Origin: an uncultured Vampirovibrio sp.
GTDB taxonomy: Bacteria > Cyanobacteriota > Vampirovibrionia > Gastranaerophilales > Gastranaerophilaceae
Length of the DNA: 57,828 nt
NCBI GenBank assembly: GCA_910579975.1
Contig: CAJTWU010000009.1
Span: 1-57,828, forward strand
Direction of reading: 5' to 3'
Both the position numbers and the translations under genes were made by a program. The notes beneath the pieces were generated by a model. The model saw nothing but the letters and a program-made list of their open reading frames with translations, had not been told where the DNA came from and ran no database searches. This document shows, piece after piece, positions 34,942 to 42,817 of the stretch. Positions within the stretch are counted from its first letter, which is position 1. Each line of letters begins with the position of its first letter.

Positions 34942-35424
34942 TTAGTCAATATATAACTTTGCAGATTGTATATTTTCTTTTGGGATTTGAAGTTCTTCTC
35001 CATCATCAAATCGGAAGAATTTTAATCCGTCATTATCATCCCAGTCAAGTATTTCGCCTTTAAAAATTTTTTCTGTTTCACCATCTAGCGGGTTTCTTAG
35101 TTTAAGGCTTATTCTTCTGCCTTTAAAGATTACAAATTCTTTGTCTGATTTGAATTTGCGCTCTAACCCCGGAGAAGATACTTCTAAGTAATACTTAACC
35201 GGAATAAGTTCATCTAAAAAGTCATTTAAACTTCTGGTAACTTTTTCACAATCGTCAAGAGTAACATCTTTTTCATAAGAATAAAGATAAATTCTTAAAA
35301 ACCAACGATGATTTTCTTTTACAAACTCAATCTCAATAGGAATAAGATTATATCTCATTGCTGTATTTTCAATAAGCGGTGTGATTTTTTCTAAGATTTC
35401 AAATCTGTTAATATCTTGTTTCAT
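34942..35424 (-). CDS. rimP: Ribosome maturation factor RimP
   Basis: 160-residue 30S assembly factor. Family features: the RWFLRIYLYS strand, DDCEKVTRSLNDFLDE, YYLEVSSPGLERK and FKGRRISLKL. Length and position upstream of nusA are standard. An AAGGAG ribosome site lies before the ATG. The leader contains a terminator-like hairpin (35441-35480) downstream of an extended -10 promoter, so the rimP-nusA pair may be attenuated. Confidence 0.96.
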   Translation of the reverse strand: MKQDINRFEILEKITPLIENTAMRYNLIPIEIEFVKENHRWFLRIYLYSYEKDVTLDDCEKVTRSLNDFLDELIPVKYYLEVSSPGLERKFKSDKEFVIFKGRRISLKLRNPLDGETEKIFKGEILDWDDNDGLKFFRFDDGEELQIPKENIQSAKLYID

Positions 35425-35440
35425 AACACTCCTTTATTCC

Positions 35441-35480
35441 TAAATAAAAAAAGAACGGGGTTTACCGACCGTTCTTTTTT
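35441..35480 (-). promoter_or_regulatory. Terminator-like hairpin in the rimP-nusA leader (possible attenuator)
   Basis: The minus strand reads AAGAACGG, a ten-base loop, CCGTTCTT and a run of T. It lies between a good promoter (35502-35530) and the rimP ribosome site, about 20 bases after the predicted transcript start, and thus inside the leader. NusA is known to autoregulate its operon in E. coli, so control of this hairpin by NusA is a reasonable guess. Confidence 0.65.
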
Positions 35481-35501
35481 AAAGAAACTATTGACAGTTT
35501 T

Positions 35502-35530
35502 AGTATAGCAGAAAGAATCAAAAAAGTAAA
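35502..35530 (-). promoter_or_regulatory. Promoter of rimP-nusA
   Basis: Minus strand: TTTACT, 17 bases, TATACT, with TGC directly before the -10 (extended -10). It is flanked by the upstream gene's terminator and by the leader hairpin. Confidence 0.6.
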
Positions 35531-35536
35531 GATATG

Positions 35537-35568
35537 CAAAAAAAAGCTTGAGTTTAGGGTACTCAAGC
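35537..35568 (-). terminator. Terminator of the 35614-36762 gene
   Basis: The minus strand reads GCTTGAGT, a seven-base loop, ACTCAAGC and eight T. It starts 46 bases after the stop codon. Confidence 0.9.
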
Positions 35569-35613
35569 GGAAAAAGGGAAAAGGGATTATTAAATTTAAA
35601 AAGGAAAATTTTA

Positions 35614-36762
35614 TTATGAGAAGATACCGAATGTTCTATCGATGTTATCTTGAATTACTTTCTTAACTGAATCATATTCTGTAGTAAGTGCTGTACGTTC
35701 AGTTTCAAGTTTAGATAAAGTCATATCATATTTTTTATCTTTTTTATCAATTTCTTTTAAATCGTGTTCATATTTTGCTTCTGCTTTTTTAGCAGCTGTT
35801 GAATCAATTGAAGTAGTTTCAGTGTAGCTTAAGCAAGAATCAGAGCTTGGAGAAGTGCCGTTCATTGTCATCTTGCCATTTTTGTCTTTACTAAATGTAT
35901 CAATAGTAAATTTACCGCATTGAATCATAGATGTAAGCCATTCACTATTGTTTGAAGCATCTCCAAACATACCATTGTAGTCAGAAATAGGTACACATCC
36001 GCCGCACATTTTAATCTGGTTAAAGATATCTATATAGTTCTCAAATTTATCTGCATTATATTGTGCTTCACTCATGACAGTTGCACTACCATTTATACCA
36101 ACACAATTTAACTCAACATCAGTACAAATTTCTTTGGCAAATTTTTTATATAGAGCTTCTCGATAATTAGCCAAAGTGGTTTCATAGTCTTTTTTGTCTT
36201 CTTCTTTTACTTTACTATTATCATATATATCAGGACCGCCAACATATTTTTCAAGACTTTCTCTCATTTTTTTGATATCGTCACTTAAGCCATTTTCATC
36301 ATCATTATCTTTTTTATTTATATATAATGCTTCTTCAGCTTTATATAATTCTTCTAATGATCTAATATCACTTATTGCATTTTCTCCGCCCAACATATAA
36401 ATTGCAAATAAATAAGGATCTTTACCTTCAAATTCTTCATAAGCATCATAAACAGAATCTTCAACTACTAATTTACCTTTTTCATCACGAAGAGCATAAT
36501 TACTTCCATCAGCAGGTCTAACTTTGTTAACAGAGAATAAATTATTAAATGTTGCTGCAATTTTTGATTTTGAACCATCTGCACCAATTGTAGAAATGGT
36601 TAATGTCTGCGCATCCAATGCTTCAAGATAGTCGTTGTATACTTGATCGGATTGCGTAGCGAGCTGTACCTTGGCATTCTGGATAGATTGTGCCTGGTAC
36701 TCAACATCGTGTATTCTTGCTGTAATAGTCAGCAAGCGTGCTTGTGATGCCGCCATTCCCAT
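35614..36762 (-). CDS. Coiled-coil protein of unknown family, sigma-28-like promoter
   Basis: 382-residue protein. The first 60 residues are a long amphipathic helix (MGMAASQARLLTITARIHDV then EYQAQSIQNAKVQLA), and the last 60 (from about 322) are a Lys/Glu/Asp coiled coil ending DRTFGIF. This terminal-helix layout is like flagellar axial proteins, though the NIANANT-type rod/hook motif is absent. There is no Sec signal peptide and no membrane segment. The middle contains MCGGCVP with two cysteines. It is monocistronic, with a sigma-28-like promoter, a TGTAAC direct repeat and a strong terminator. A structural or exported flagellar component is my best guess, but I do not recognise the family. 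Confidence 0.8.
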   Translation of the reverse strand: MGMAASQARLLTITARIHDVEYQAQSIQNAKVQLATQSDQVYNDYLEALDAQTLTISTIGADGSKSKIAATFNNLFSVNKVRPADGSNYALRDEKGKLVVEDSVYDAYEEFEGKDPYLFAIYMLGGENAISDIRSLEELYKAEEALYINKKDNDDENGLSDDIKKMRESLEKYVGGPDIYDNSKVKEEDKKDYETTLANYREALYKKFAKEICTDVELNCVGINGSATVMSEAQYNADKFENYIDIFNQIKMCGGCVPISDYNGMFGDASNNSEWLTSMIQCGKFTIDTFSKDKNGKMTMNGTSPSSDSCLSYTETTSIDSTAAKKAEAKYEHDLKEIDKKDKKYDMTLSKLETERTALTTEYDSVKKVIQDNIDRTFGIFS

Positions 36763-36798
36763 TTTGTGTGCTTCCTTTTTGTTTGTCCCTTTCTATGT

Positions 36799-36826
36799 AT
36801 TACGGCATCAATGACTAATTTCTTTA
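36799..36826 (-). promoter_or_regulatory. Sigma-28-like promoter of the 36762 gene
   Basis: Minus strand: TAAAGAAA, 12 bases, GCCGTAAT. Spacing and -10 are identical to the promoter at 9879-9906, including the following ACA. The start codon lies 36 bases downstream. Confidence 0.65.
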
Positions 36827-36843
36827 ATAAATTGGACAATATT

Positions 36844-36859
36844 GTTACAAATCGTTACA
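36844..36859 (-). promoter_or_regulatory. Paired TGTAAC direct repeat, 10-bp period
   Basis: Minus strand: TGTAAC-GATT-TGTAAC. The proximal site ends exactly 17 bp before the TAAAG -35 element, as at 9846-9861. Confidence 0.65.
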
Positions 36860-36880
36860 AAACAGTTATGTTTTTCAAAT

Positions 36881-38335
36881 TTATGCAACTAACTCTTTTT
36901 TATGCTCATAATCATAAGTACCTGGGAAAGCATTAACACCGGTAGCTTTTCTGGTCATGTAGTATTGTATTTTAGGTATAAATGTTGATAAGAATGCTGC
37001 TGCAACTGTAAATCCGGCAGCAAAGTTAATACCATTGTATATTAAGTTTTTATTTTTAACTTTTTTTAGTAAATCATTATTTACTTTGCCATCTTTTGCT
37101 TCTTTGCATATAGTTTCAGCATATTCAATCATTTCTTTTTTAAGTTTTTCAATTTTACTATTTGATACAAATTTAAACTCACTGTTATATGCACCGCCAG
37201 TAAATTCTGAATATGCTTCATTTAATAATTTAGGATTTGTAATTTGGGCATTATTAAATGCATCAGCAAGCTGTTGTTTAGTAATAACAGCTTCACCGAG
37301 ACGTTCAGGCTGTAATTTTGCCATTTCTTTAATTCTATTAAGTAAATCATTATCAGTAATAATTTGTTCGAGCTCACTAACTTTTACAACTTGCAGCGGT
37401 TCTTTCTTGAATAACTTATCCCAGATAGAAGATTTTTGTTTTTCAAAATTAATATTTTCAGGGAGTTTTACTTCAGAAATACTTCCTAAAACAGCTTTTT
37501 TAAATTCTTCAAGACTCATTTCTCCGCCATGAGAGTTTAAAAATTCAGTAAGGTGCTTGTCTACAGTTGATGCAGCAGACGGATTAAGCCTATTTGCTTT
37601 TCCAGATTCGGCAAGGTTAAGCAAATTGCCGACATGACCTTGTGCCCACATATAGAAATAAATTGAGCCTAAATCTCTAAATGCAATTTCTCTACGCTCT
37701 TCTTTTGTTCGGGCATTATACATTCTGCCGCCTGCAATTCCAAAGTCTGTAGATAATAACTTACCTGTATTAGTATTCTCAATAGCATTAGTAAATGTAT
37801 TTAAAGCTCCTATTGCACCTTTAAATGTAAGGTTTTTAGGCTTATCTTCATCTATATTTTGTTTGTTGCTTCTTAAAGTATTAGTTATATAGTGATTCAT
37901 TTTAGGAACAACAAAACCAATAAACAAATTCGCAAGAGCAATACTTGTTAATACTTTCGCACCTTTTAAAAGCGCAACTTGCGTTCCAGAAAAACCTTTC
38001 GGAGCAACTTTTTTCATAAAGTTATCAAAAGGAGTTCTTAATATTTTATCTGTACCTACATCGAAATTAGCGCCTTGTTTTTTAAGAACTTTGCCAAGCA
38101 GCTTATCACCAAGTTCATTCAATGCGGCAACACCGCAAAGCCAAACTAAAGATCCTGATGTTTCTTCAATGAAACGCTCTCTAGCTTCATCACCTTTTCC
38201 TCTTTTATAAGCTTGAATAGTCCTTCCTGTAACAACAACACCCTCTAATGCAATAATTGGTGCTAAAGCATCTGCTTTAGTCATTTTTGTTATAAATTTA
38301 GCCATTGCGGCGTTATTACCTGATATTGGGTTCAA
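36881..38335 (-). CDS. Multi-pass membrane protein, lineage family copy 2
   Basis: 484-residue protein related to the one at 17538-19421. It has hydrophobic segments near 45-65, 130-150 and 440-465, and the recurring PK-aromatic signature after them (VVPKMNHYITNTL, FIPKIQYYMTRK). The LTFKG motif near 193 is shared with the paralogue. The TTG start at 38335 is behind AAAGG at fair spacing; the next ATG (38305) has no ribosome site. No enzyme motif or known family. Its upstream region carries TGTAAC/TGTAAA sites in direct repeat with 20-bp period plus ATCGGGATA, as in the paralogue, so they are probably co-regulated. Confidence 0.75.
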   Translation of the reverse strand: MNPISGNNAAMAKFITKMTKADALAPIIALEGVVVTGRTIQAYKRGKGDEARERFIEETSGSLVWLCGVAALNELGDKLLGKVLKKQGANFDVGTDKILRTPFDNFMKKVAPKGFSGTQVALLKGAKVLTSIALANLFIGFVVPKMNHYITNTLRSNKQNIDEDKPKNLTFKGAIGALNTFTNAIENTNTGKLLSTDFGIAGGRMYNARTKEERREIAFRDLGSIYFYMWAQGHVGNLLNLAESGKANRLNPSAASTVDKHLTEFLNSHGGEMSLEEFKKAVLGSISEVKLPENINFEKQKSSIWDKLFKKEPLQVVKVSELEQIITDNDLLNRIKEMAKLQPERLGEAVITKQQLADAFNNAQITNPKLLNEAYSEFTGGAYNSEFKFVSNSKIEKLKKEMIEYAETICKEAKDGKVNNDLLKKVKNKNLIYNGINFAAGFTVAAAFLSTFIPKIQYYMTRKATGVNAFPGTYDYEHKKELVA

Positions 38336-38385
38336 GCTAATAAACCTTTCTTCACATTTCGACTGATTTTAATAATGAGTGTAAA

Positions 38386-38394
38386 TATCCCGAT
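38386..38394 (-). promoter_or_regulatory. ATCGGGATA element shared with the paralogue at 19469
   Basis: Identical 9-mer in the same order relative to the TGTAAC site and gene (22 bases from TGTAAC to TCGGGATA). It lies 51 bases before the start codon. Confidence 0.4.
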
Positions 38395-38415
38395 TTGTTA
38401 ATTTTAGCTGAAATT

Positions 38416-38441
38416 GTTACAAAAGTAAAAAAATGTTTACA
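38416..38441 (-). promoter_or_regulatory. Paired TGTAAA/TGTAAC direct repeat, 20-bp period
   Basis: On the minus strand TTGTAAACA and TTGTAACAA start 20 bp apart in the same orientation, about two helical turns, upstream of the 38335 gene. Confidence 0.55.
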
Positions 38442-38467
38442 ATTCTTTGAAAAATTTTAATGACTAC

Positions 38468-38496
38468 TTGTAATTTTAATTTGTTTAATTTATGAT
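38468..38496 (+). promoter_or_regulatory. Sigma-70-type promoter of rplS-rbgA
   Basis: TTGTAA, 17 bases, TATGAT. It is located 44 bases before the rplS start, with AAGGA as the ribosome site. Confidence 0.45.
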
Positions 38497-38540
38497 TGAG
38501 CCAAATGTATAAGATAGTCAAAATATAAGGAATAGCAAAA

Positions 38541-38894
38541 ATGAATCCTATTATTAAAAATTTAGAAGCTGAATACACTACAAGAGAATTACCAGAAATG
38601 AATCCTGGTGATACTGTTAAAGTATTCTGCCGTATCGTAGAAGGTAATAAAGAAAGAATTCAGGCTTATGAAGGTGCAATTATTGCAGAACATGGCTCTG
38701 GAATCAACAAAACTATTACTGTAAGAAAAGTATTCCAAGGTGTTGGTGTAGAACGTGTATTCTTAGTATATTCTCCACGTATTGAAAAAATTCAAGTTCT
38801 TAGACGTGGTGATGTTAAACGTGCTAAATTATACTATTTAAGAGAACGTTCAGGTAAAGCAACACGTATTAAGGAAAAAATTGAAAAAAGATAA
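38541..38894 (+). CDS. rplS: 50S ribosomal protein L19
   Basis: 117-residue ribosomal protein at the 30S-50S interface. Family hallmarks: ELPEMNPGDTVKVFCRI, ERIQAYEGAIIAEHGSG, TITVRKVFQGVGVERVF and the terminal RRGDVKRAKLYYLRERSGK. Full length. The GTPase gene begins inside its last codons (14-base overlap), so L19 and the ribosome assembly factor RbgA are translationally coupled. Confidence 0.98.
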   Translation: MNPIIKNLEAEYTTRELPEMNPGDTVKVFCRIVEGNKERIQAYEGAIIAEHGSGINKTITVRKVFQGVGVERVFLVYSPRIEKIQVLRRGDVKRAKLYYLRERSGKATRIKEKIEKR

Positions 38895-39726
38895 GCTGCA
38901 TATTCACTGGTACCCAGGTCATATTGCGAAAGCAGAACGTCAGCTTAAAGAGAAACTAAATCTTGTTGACGTAGTGATTGAGGTACGTGATAGCCGCATA
39001 CCTTTAAGCAGCAGTTATGCAAACATTAAGAAGCTCTTGGGAGATAAACCAAGGCTTCTTTTGTTGAATAAAGCTGATCTTGTAGATAAAAATGAACTTA
39101 AACAATGGGTTAATTATTTGAAAGTGACAACAGGTTGTCCTGTAATTATTACTGATGCAAAGGGTGCAAAAGACTTACCTGTTGTTATTAAGACTGCTGT
39201 TGATTTGTCTGAACCTAAAATTCAAGCATTAATGGCGAAGGGATTGTTAAGACGTGCAGCTCGCGCTATGGTAGTTGGAATGCCTAACGTAGGAAAATCA
39301 AGTGTTATAAATAAATTAACACGCTCTTCAAAAACTAAGATTGGAGCAAAAGCCGGTGTTACACGTCAACAACAATGGGTTAGAATTAATCCTAAACTTG
39401 AATTACTTGATACCCCGGGTATTATTCCTACAAAACAAGATGACCAATTGCAGGCAGCAAAATTGGCTTTTGTAAGTTCGGTATCAGAAAACGCATATTC
39501 TCCTGAACCTGTAGCACAAGCTTTACTAGAAATGCTTGATAATAAAGCAAAAGAATATTATAAAGTTGATGAGCTAACTCTTGAGAATGTAGCTTTAAGC
39601 AGAAATTGGATTATTAAATCCGAGACACCGGATACTGAAAGAACTGCAAAATATATATTAAAAGATTTTAGAGAAGGACGTTTGGGATTGTTTATACTGG
39701 ATGAATTACCAGAATTGCCCCAATAA
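38881..39726 (+). CDS. rbgA: Ribosome biogenesis GTPase RbgA/YlqF
   Basis: 281-residue circularly permuted GTPase acting late in 50S assembly. The N-terminal HWYPGHIAKAER signature is present. G motifs come in permuted order: G4 NKAD (63-66), G1 GMPNVGKS (133-140), G2 Thr near 161, G3 DTPG (177-180). Start is TTG at 38881 with AAGGA five bases upstream, overlapping rplS. In Bacillus RbgA also neighbours rplS, consistent with shared function. Its 3' end overlaps the convergent transporter gene by 35 bases. Confidence 0.95.
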   Translation: MKKDKLHIHWYPGHIAKAERQLKEKLNLVDVVIEVRDSRIPLSSSYANIKKLLGDKPRLLLLNKADLVDKNELKQWVNYLKVTTGCPVIITDAKGAKDLPVVIKTAVDLSEPKIQALMAKGLLRRAARAMVVGMPNVGKSSVINKLTRSSKTKIGAKAGVTRQQQWVRINPKLELLDTPGIIPTKQDDQLQAAKLAFVSSVSENAYSPEPVAQALLEMLDNKAKEYYKVDELTLENVALSRNWIIKSETPDTERTAKYILKDFREGRLGLFILDELPELPQ

Positions 39727-40507
39727 TCATTATTATTGAGGCAATAAGCTTACGCAATAATCCTTCTTCTTTAAAAATATTTACCCCTAAAAATACACTT
39801 AGTATGGTCGATAATTGAAAGAGTGCTAGAGCATGTGCAACATTTATTTTTGAAAAAACATAGTTAGTAGAGTATTGCATAATAGCAACCATTGCAATTA
39901 ATGCAATTTGAGGCTTAATATTTTTAATTTTTGGTTTATGTTTTAGAGTAATTAAAAACGAGAAAAATAAACCGGCAACAGCCCAATAAATAAAAGCGGA
40001 TGAGATATTAGAAAGTATTATGACTTTTTTTATAAAAATCGCTTCAGTACCGGAAAAAATTAATGCTAAAATTCTATAAAAATATGCTCTTGAGAATATG
40101 AAATTTGAGTTAGTTAAACAAATTGTACCTAATATAATAAGAAGAATTCCTAATAAGTCGTTAAATGTTGGAATTTCATTTAATAAAAATATTCCTAAAA
40201 TAAGTGCTACAACCGGTTTGTATGAATTTATAGGAGCTAAAGCCGAAAGTTGCCCACAAGAAAGAGCTTTAATTATATAATAATTTCCTAAGCTACCTAA
40301 AATTCCCATAATAAGTACATTAAATAGTATTGTAGTATTAAAAATAATGTGAGGCAGCAATAACACGCTTATAAAACTTAAACCTAAATATGTGTAAAAA
40401 TTAATAGCAGACGGTCTTTCACCATTGTTAGTTAGAATTTTCTGAAAAACATTCAGGTAAGAGTTTGATATTATTCTTGTTAAAATTCCTAATATTATAC
40501 TAATCAT
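39692..40507 (-). CDS. EamA/DMT-family transporter
   Basis: About 271 residues with ten hydrophobic helices arranged as two EamA halves. Each half ends in a typical helix: PVVALILGIFLLNEIPTFND with GILLIILGTI, and LSTILSVFLGVNIFKEE with SIIMIIGAILVI. These proteins move small metabolites or drugs across the inner membrane; the substrate is unknown. I chose the ATG at 40507; a TTG 15 bases earlier is possible, and neither has a clear ribosome site. It diverges from the PilZ-like gene. Confidence 0.88.
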   Translation of the reverse strand: MISIILGILTRIISNSYLNVFQKILTNNGERPSAINFYTYLGLSFISVLLLPHIIFNTTILFNVLIMGILGSLGNYYIIKALSCGQLSALAPINSYKPVVALILGIFLLNEIPTFNDLLGILLIILGTICLTNSNFIFSRAYFYRILALIFSGTEAIFIKKVIILSNISSAFIYWAVAGLFFSFLITLKHKPKIKNIKPQIALIAMVAIMQYSTNYVFSKINVAHALALFQLSTILSVFLGVNIFKEEGLLRKLIASIIMIIGAILVIHPV

Positions 40508-40529
40508 GAGTTTATTATACAATTAATAT

Positions 40530-40558
40530 TTGTTTTGTTGCTTTTTTTTATTTATAAT
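40530..40558 (+). promoter_or_regulatory. Promoter of the 40566 operon; transcript probably leaderless
   Basis: TTGTTT, 17 bases, TATAAT. The -10 ends seven bases before the ATG at 40566 and no ribosome site is present, so the transcript should start at or one base from the start codon. Confidence 0.55.
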
Positions 40559-40565
40559 AATTATT

Positions 40566-41168
40566 ATGGATTTATTAAGAGAAGGGCAGAAGATTACCAT
40601 ATTTTTTCAAAAAAATGCCAGTATGGTTGAAATGTCATGTGAAATTGAAAAAGTTTATGATGACAGGCTGGATTTAGTTTTACCTCAATATTTCATGAGG
40701 TATATTGAATGTTTACAAGTTGGGTTTAAATTAACTGCAAAAGCTTTCTCTAAACTTGGAACCATAGATTTCAATACAGTTATAATTTCTTCGCCGTTGG
40801 AAGAATGTTTTACAATAGAACTGGATTACAATTCTATTAAACTTACACAAGGAAATGAACTTCCAATAATTGAGGCAATAGAAAAGATTGATATAAGTGT
40901 CGATAGTGAAGTTTATTCTACCAAGACTTTTGAAATATCATCTGAATATATAAAATTTTATTTGGACAAACCTCTTGCTATTGGAGATTTTCTTGATTGC
41001 AGTTTAAAATTACCCAAAACTTATGGTATAATAAATTTTAGAGTAGCAGTTACAGAAATAGATGCAATTTATTCAAATGAAATTACTGCTAAAATAGTTA
41101 TGATGGCTGAGAATGACCGCCAAACTCTTTTATACTATATGTATGTTTATACTACAAATTCTGATTAG
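40566..41168 (+). CDS. PilZ-like protein lacking the c-di-GMP motif
   Basis: About 200 residues of a probable two-barrel protein resembling YcgR-type PilZ proteins. The N-terminal half (MDLLREGQKITIFFQ, LDLVLPQYFMRYIECLQVGFKL) fits the flagellar brake domain. The C-terminal half (FEISSEYIKFYLDKPLAIGD, INFRVAVTEID, AENDRQTLLYYMYVYT) fits the PilZ barrel pattern. The RxxxR and DxSxxG-type residues that bind cyclic di-GMP are missing. This assignment is by pattern only. I chose the ATG at 40566; the longer frame has an implausible Phe/Ile run. The TPR gene follows in 8 bases. Confidence 0.65.
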   Translation: MDLLREGQKITIFFQKNASMVEMSCEIEKVYDDRLDLVLPQYFMRYIECLQVGFKLTAKAFSKLGTIDFNTVIISSPLEECFTIELDYNSIKLTQGNELPIIEAIEKIDISVDSEVYSTKTFEISSEYIKFYLDKPLAIGDFLDCSLKLPKTYGIINFRVAVTEIDAIYSNEITAKIVMMAENDRQTLLYYMYVYTTNSD

Positions 41169-41176
41169 GAAGCATT

Positions 41177-42757
41177 ATGAAAACTGATATAAAAACAGAG
41201 TCTAAAAATAAAAATAAAATGTATGACCAAATTGAACGCTGTAGGCTTGACTTAAAGAAAGATCCTTCAAATCCTTCTTTACATATAAGATTAGGCGATT
41301 TATATATGAAATGGCATTTGGATATATACAATGCTTGTCAATATATTGATGAAGCTATTACTGAATATCAGCTTGCAATGGAGTCATTGATTGACTCACA
41401 TGAAATATATTATAAAATTGGGGTTGCTTTTTACCATAAAGGCGATTTGGATAAAGCTATTAATTATTTTACAATGGCTTTAGAAAAGAAGCATGATTAT
41501 TATGATGCTTACTATATGATAGCTGAAACTTTTGTTAAAAAAGCTCACTTTACTGATGCTTTTGATGCTGCAAGTGATGCTGTAAAATATTCAAAATTTG
41601 GTTCATCCAGTGCACATTATTTATTATACAAATTATATGATGCTTCATCTTTTAAAAATCCTAAAACTAAATTTAAAGCTAATTGGGAGCGTTTTTTATC
41701 AATCATATTAGCACCATTTGATAAAACAGCAATAAGTAATATTGCAGAAGCATTATCTTATCTTAAATTTTTGCCGATATTTTTAAAAGGTTTTTATGCT
41801 ATTCAAACAAAAAATTATCCGGCAGCAATTAATCTTTACAAGGAAGCCACTGAAACAGCACCAGGTTTTGCGCCTTTGTATTGTGTACTTGGAGATATTT
41901 ATCTTACAACAGGATATTTTGAGGATGCTATAACAGAATATAAAATGGCAATATGGCTGGATTCATTTAACATTGCAGCTTATAGACATCTTTGCAGAGC
42001 TTATGAAGAACAAGGTGATTATAATCAGGCTATTGATGTTTATAATAAATTAATATCAATGGCGCCAACAATACCGGACTTGTACTCAAACCTTGCAAAT
42101 ATCTATTATATAAAAGGTGAATTTGACTTAGCAATCTCAAATTATCAAACTGCAATAACTCTAAATCCAAATCGTTCTTGGACAAGTGTTATTGCACAAA
42201 CAATGGGTTTTGTTTATCAGGAAAACAAATCAGACCCTGATGCAGCAATTTCTGCTTATCAAACTGCTTATGTATTGACACCTGAAGATGTTGACATATA
42301 TGTTAATCTGGGAAGTGCTTTTTACGACAAAGAAGACTATGGTAACGCTTTAGCTGTTTATAGACAAGCTCTTGAGTTACAACCACATAATCCCAAAATT
42401 CATTGTAATTTGGGTTTCTTATACTGGGGTAAAGCTGATACGGAAGAAGCAATTAAATCTTATGAATTAGCAATAAAATATAATCCTAATTATGATATTG
42501 CTTATAATAATTTAGGAGTTATATATCTTGATGACCTGGGAAGAGTAAACAGAGCTATTGAACTCTTTAGAAAAGCTATTGAGTCAAATCCTAGCTATGC
42601 TTTAGCTCATTTTAATCTTGCAAGAGCAACTTCTATCATTGGTGATAAAATTGAAGCTGCTAAGTTATATCAGATGGCTCAAGATATAAACAAGGTTACG
42701 CAAGAAATTGATCCAAGAGATATTGCAGACAAAATTAGTGAATTATTTGAGTCATAA
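41177..42757 (+). CDS. TPR-repeat protein
   Basis: 526-residue soluble protein consisting of about twelve tetratricopeptide repeats, for example GVAFYHKGDLDKAINYFTMA, LGDIYLTTGYFEDAITEYKM, LANIYYIKGEFDLAISNYQT, LGSAFYDKEDYGNALAVYRQ and LGFLYWGKADTEEAIKSYEL. A less regular stretch (about 150-205) separates the first repeats from the rest. There is no signal peptide and no enzymatic domain. Probably a protein-interaction scaffold. It is in an operon with the PilZ-like gene, so a link to surface or motility functions is possible but unproven. Confidence 0.9.
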   Translation: MKTDIKTESKNKNKMYDQIERCRLDLKKDPSNPSLHIRLGDLYMKWHLDIYNACQYIDEAITEYQLAMESLIDSHEIYYKIGVAFYHKGDLDKAINYFTMALEKKHDYYDAYYMIAETFVKKAHFTDAFDAASDAVKYSKFGSSSAHYLLYKLYDASSFKNPKTKFKANWERFLSIILAPFDKTAISNIAEALSYLKFLPIFLKGFYAIQTKNYPAAINLYKEATETAPGFAPLYCVLGDIYLTTGYFEDAITEYKMAIWLDSFNIAAYRHLCRAYEEQGDYNQAIDVYNKLISMAPTIPDLYSNLANIYYIKGEFDLAISNYQTAITLNPNRSWTSVIAQTMGFVYQENKSDPDAAISAYQTAYVLTPEDVDIYVNLGSAFYDKEDYGNALAVYRQALELQPHNPKIHCNLGFLYWGKADTEEAIKSYELAIKYNPNYDIAYNNLGVIYLDDLGRVNRAIELFRKAIESNPSYALAHFNLARATSIIGDKIEAAKLYQMAQDINKVTQEIDPRDIADKISELFES

Positions 42758-42817
42758 AAATACCCACTTTACCTTATAGTTTTATGAGGTACAATATAAA
42801 AATATCGGAAGAAGAAA

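Noticed and set aside
37035..37532. 165-codon open frame on the plus strand
   Set aside because: Shadow of the membrane protein gene at 36881-38335, with low-complexity Ser/Leu composition.
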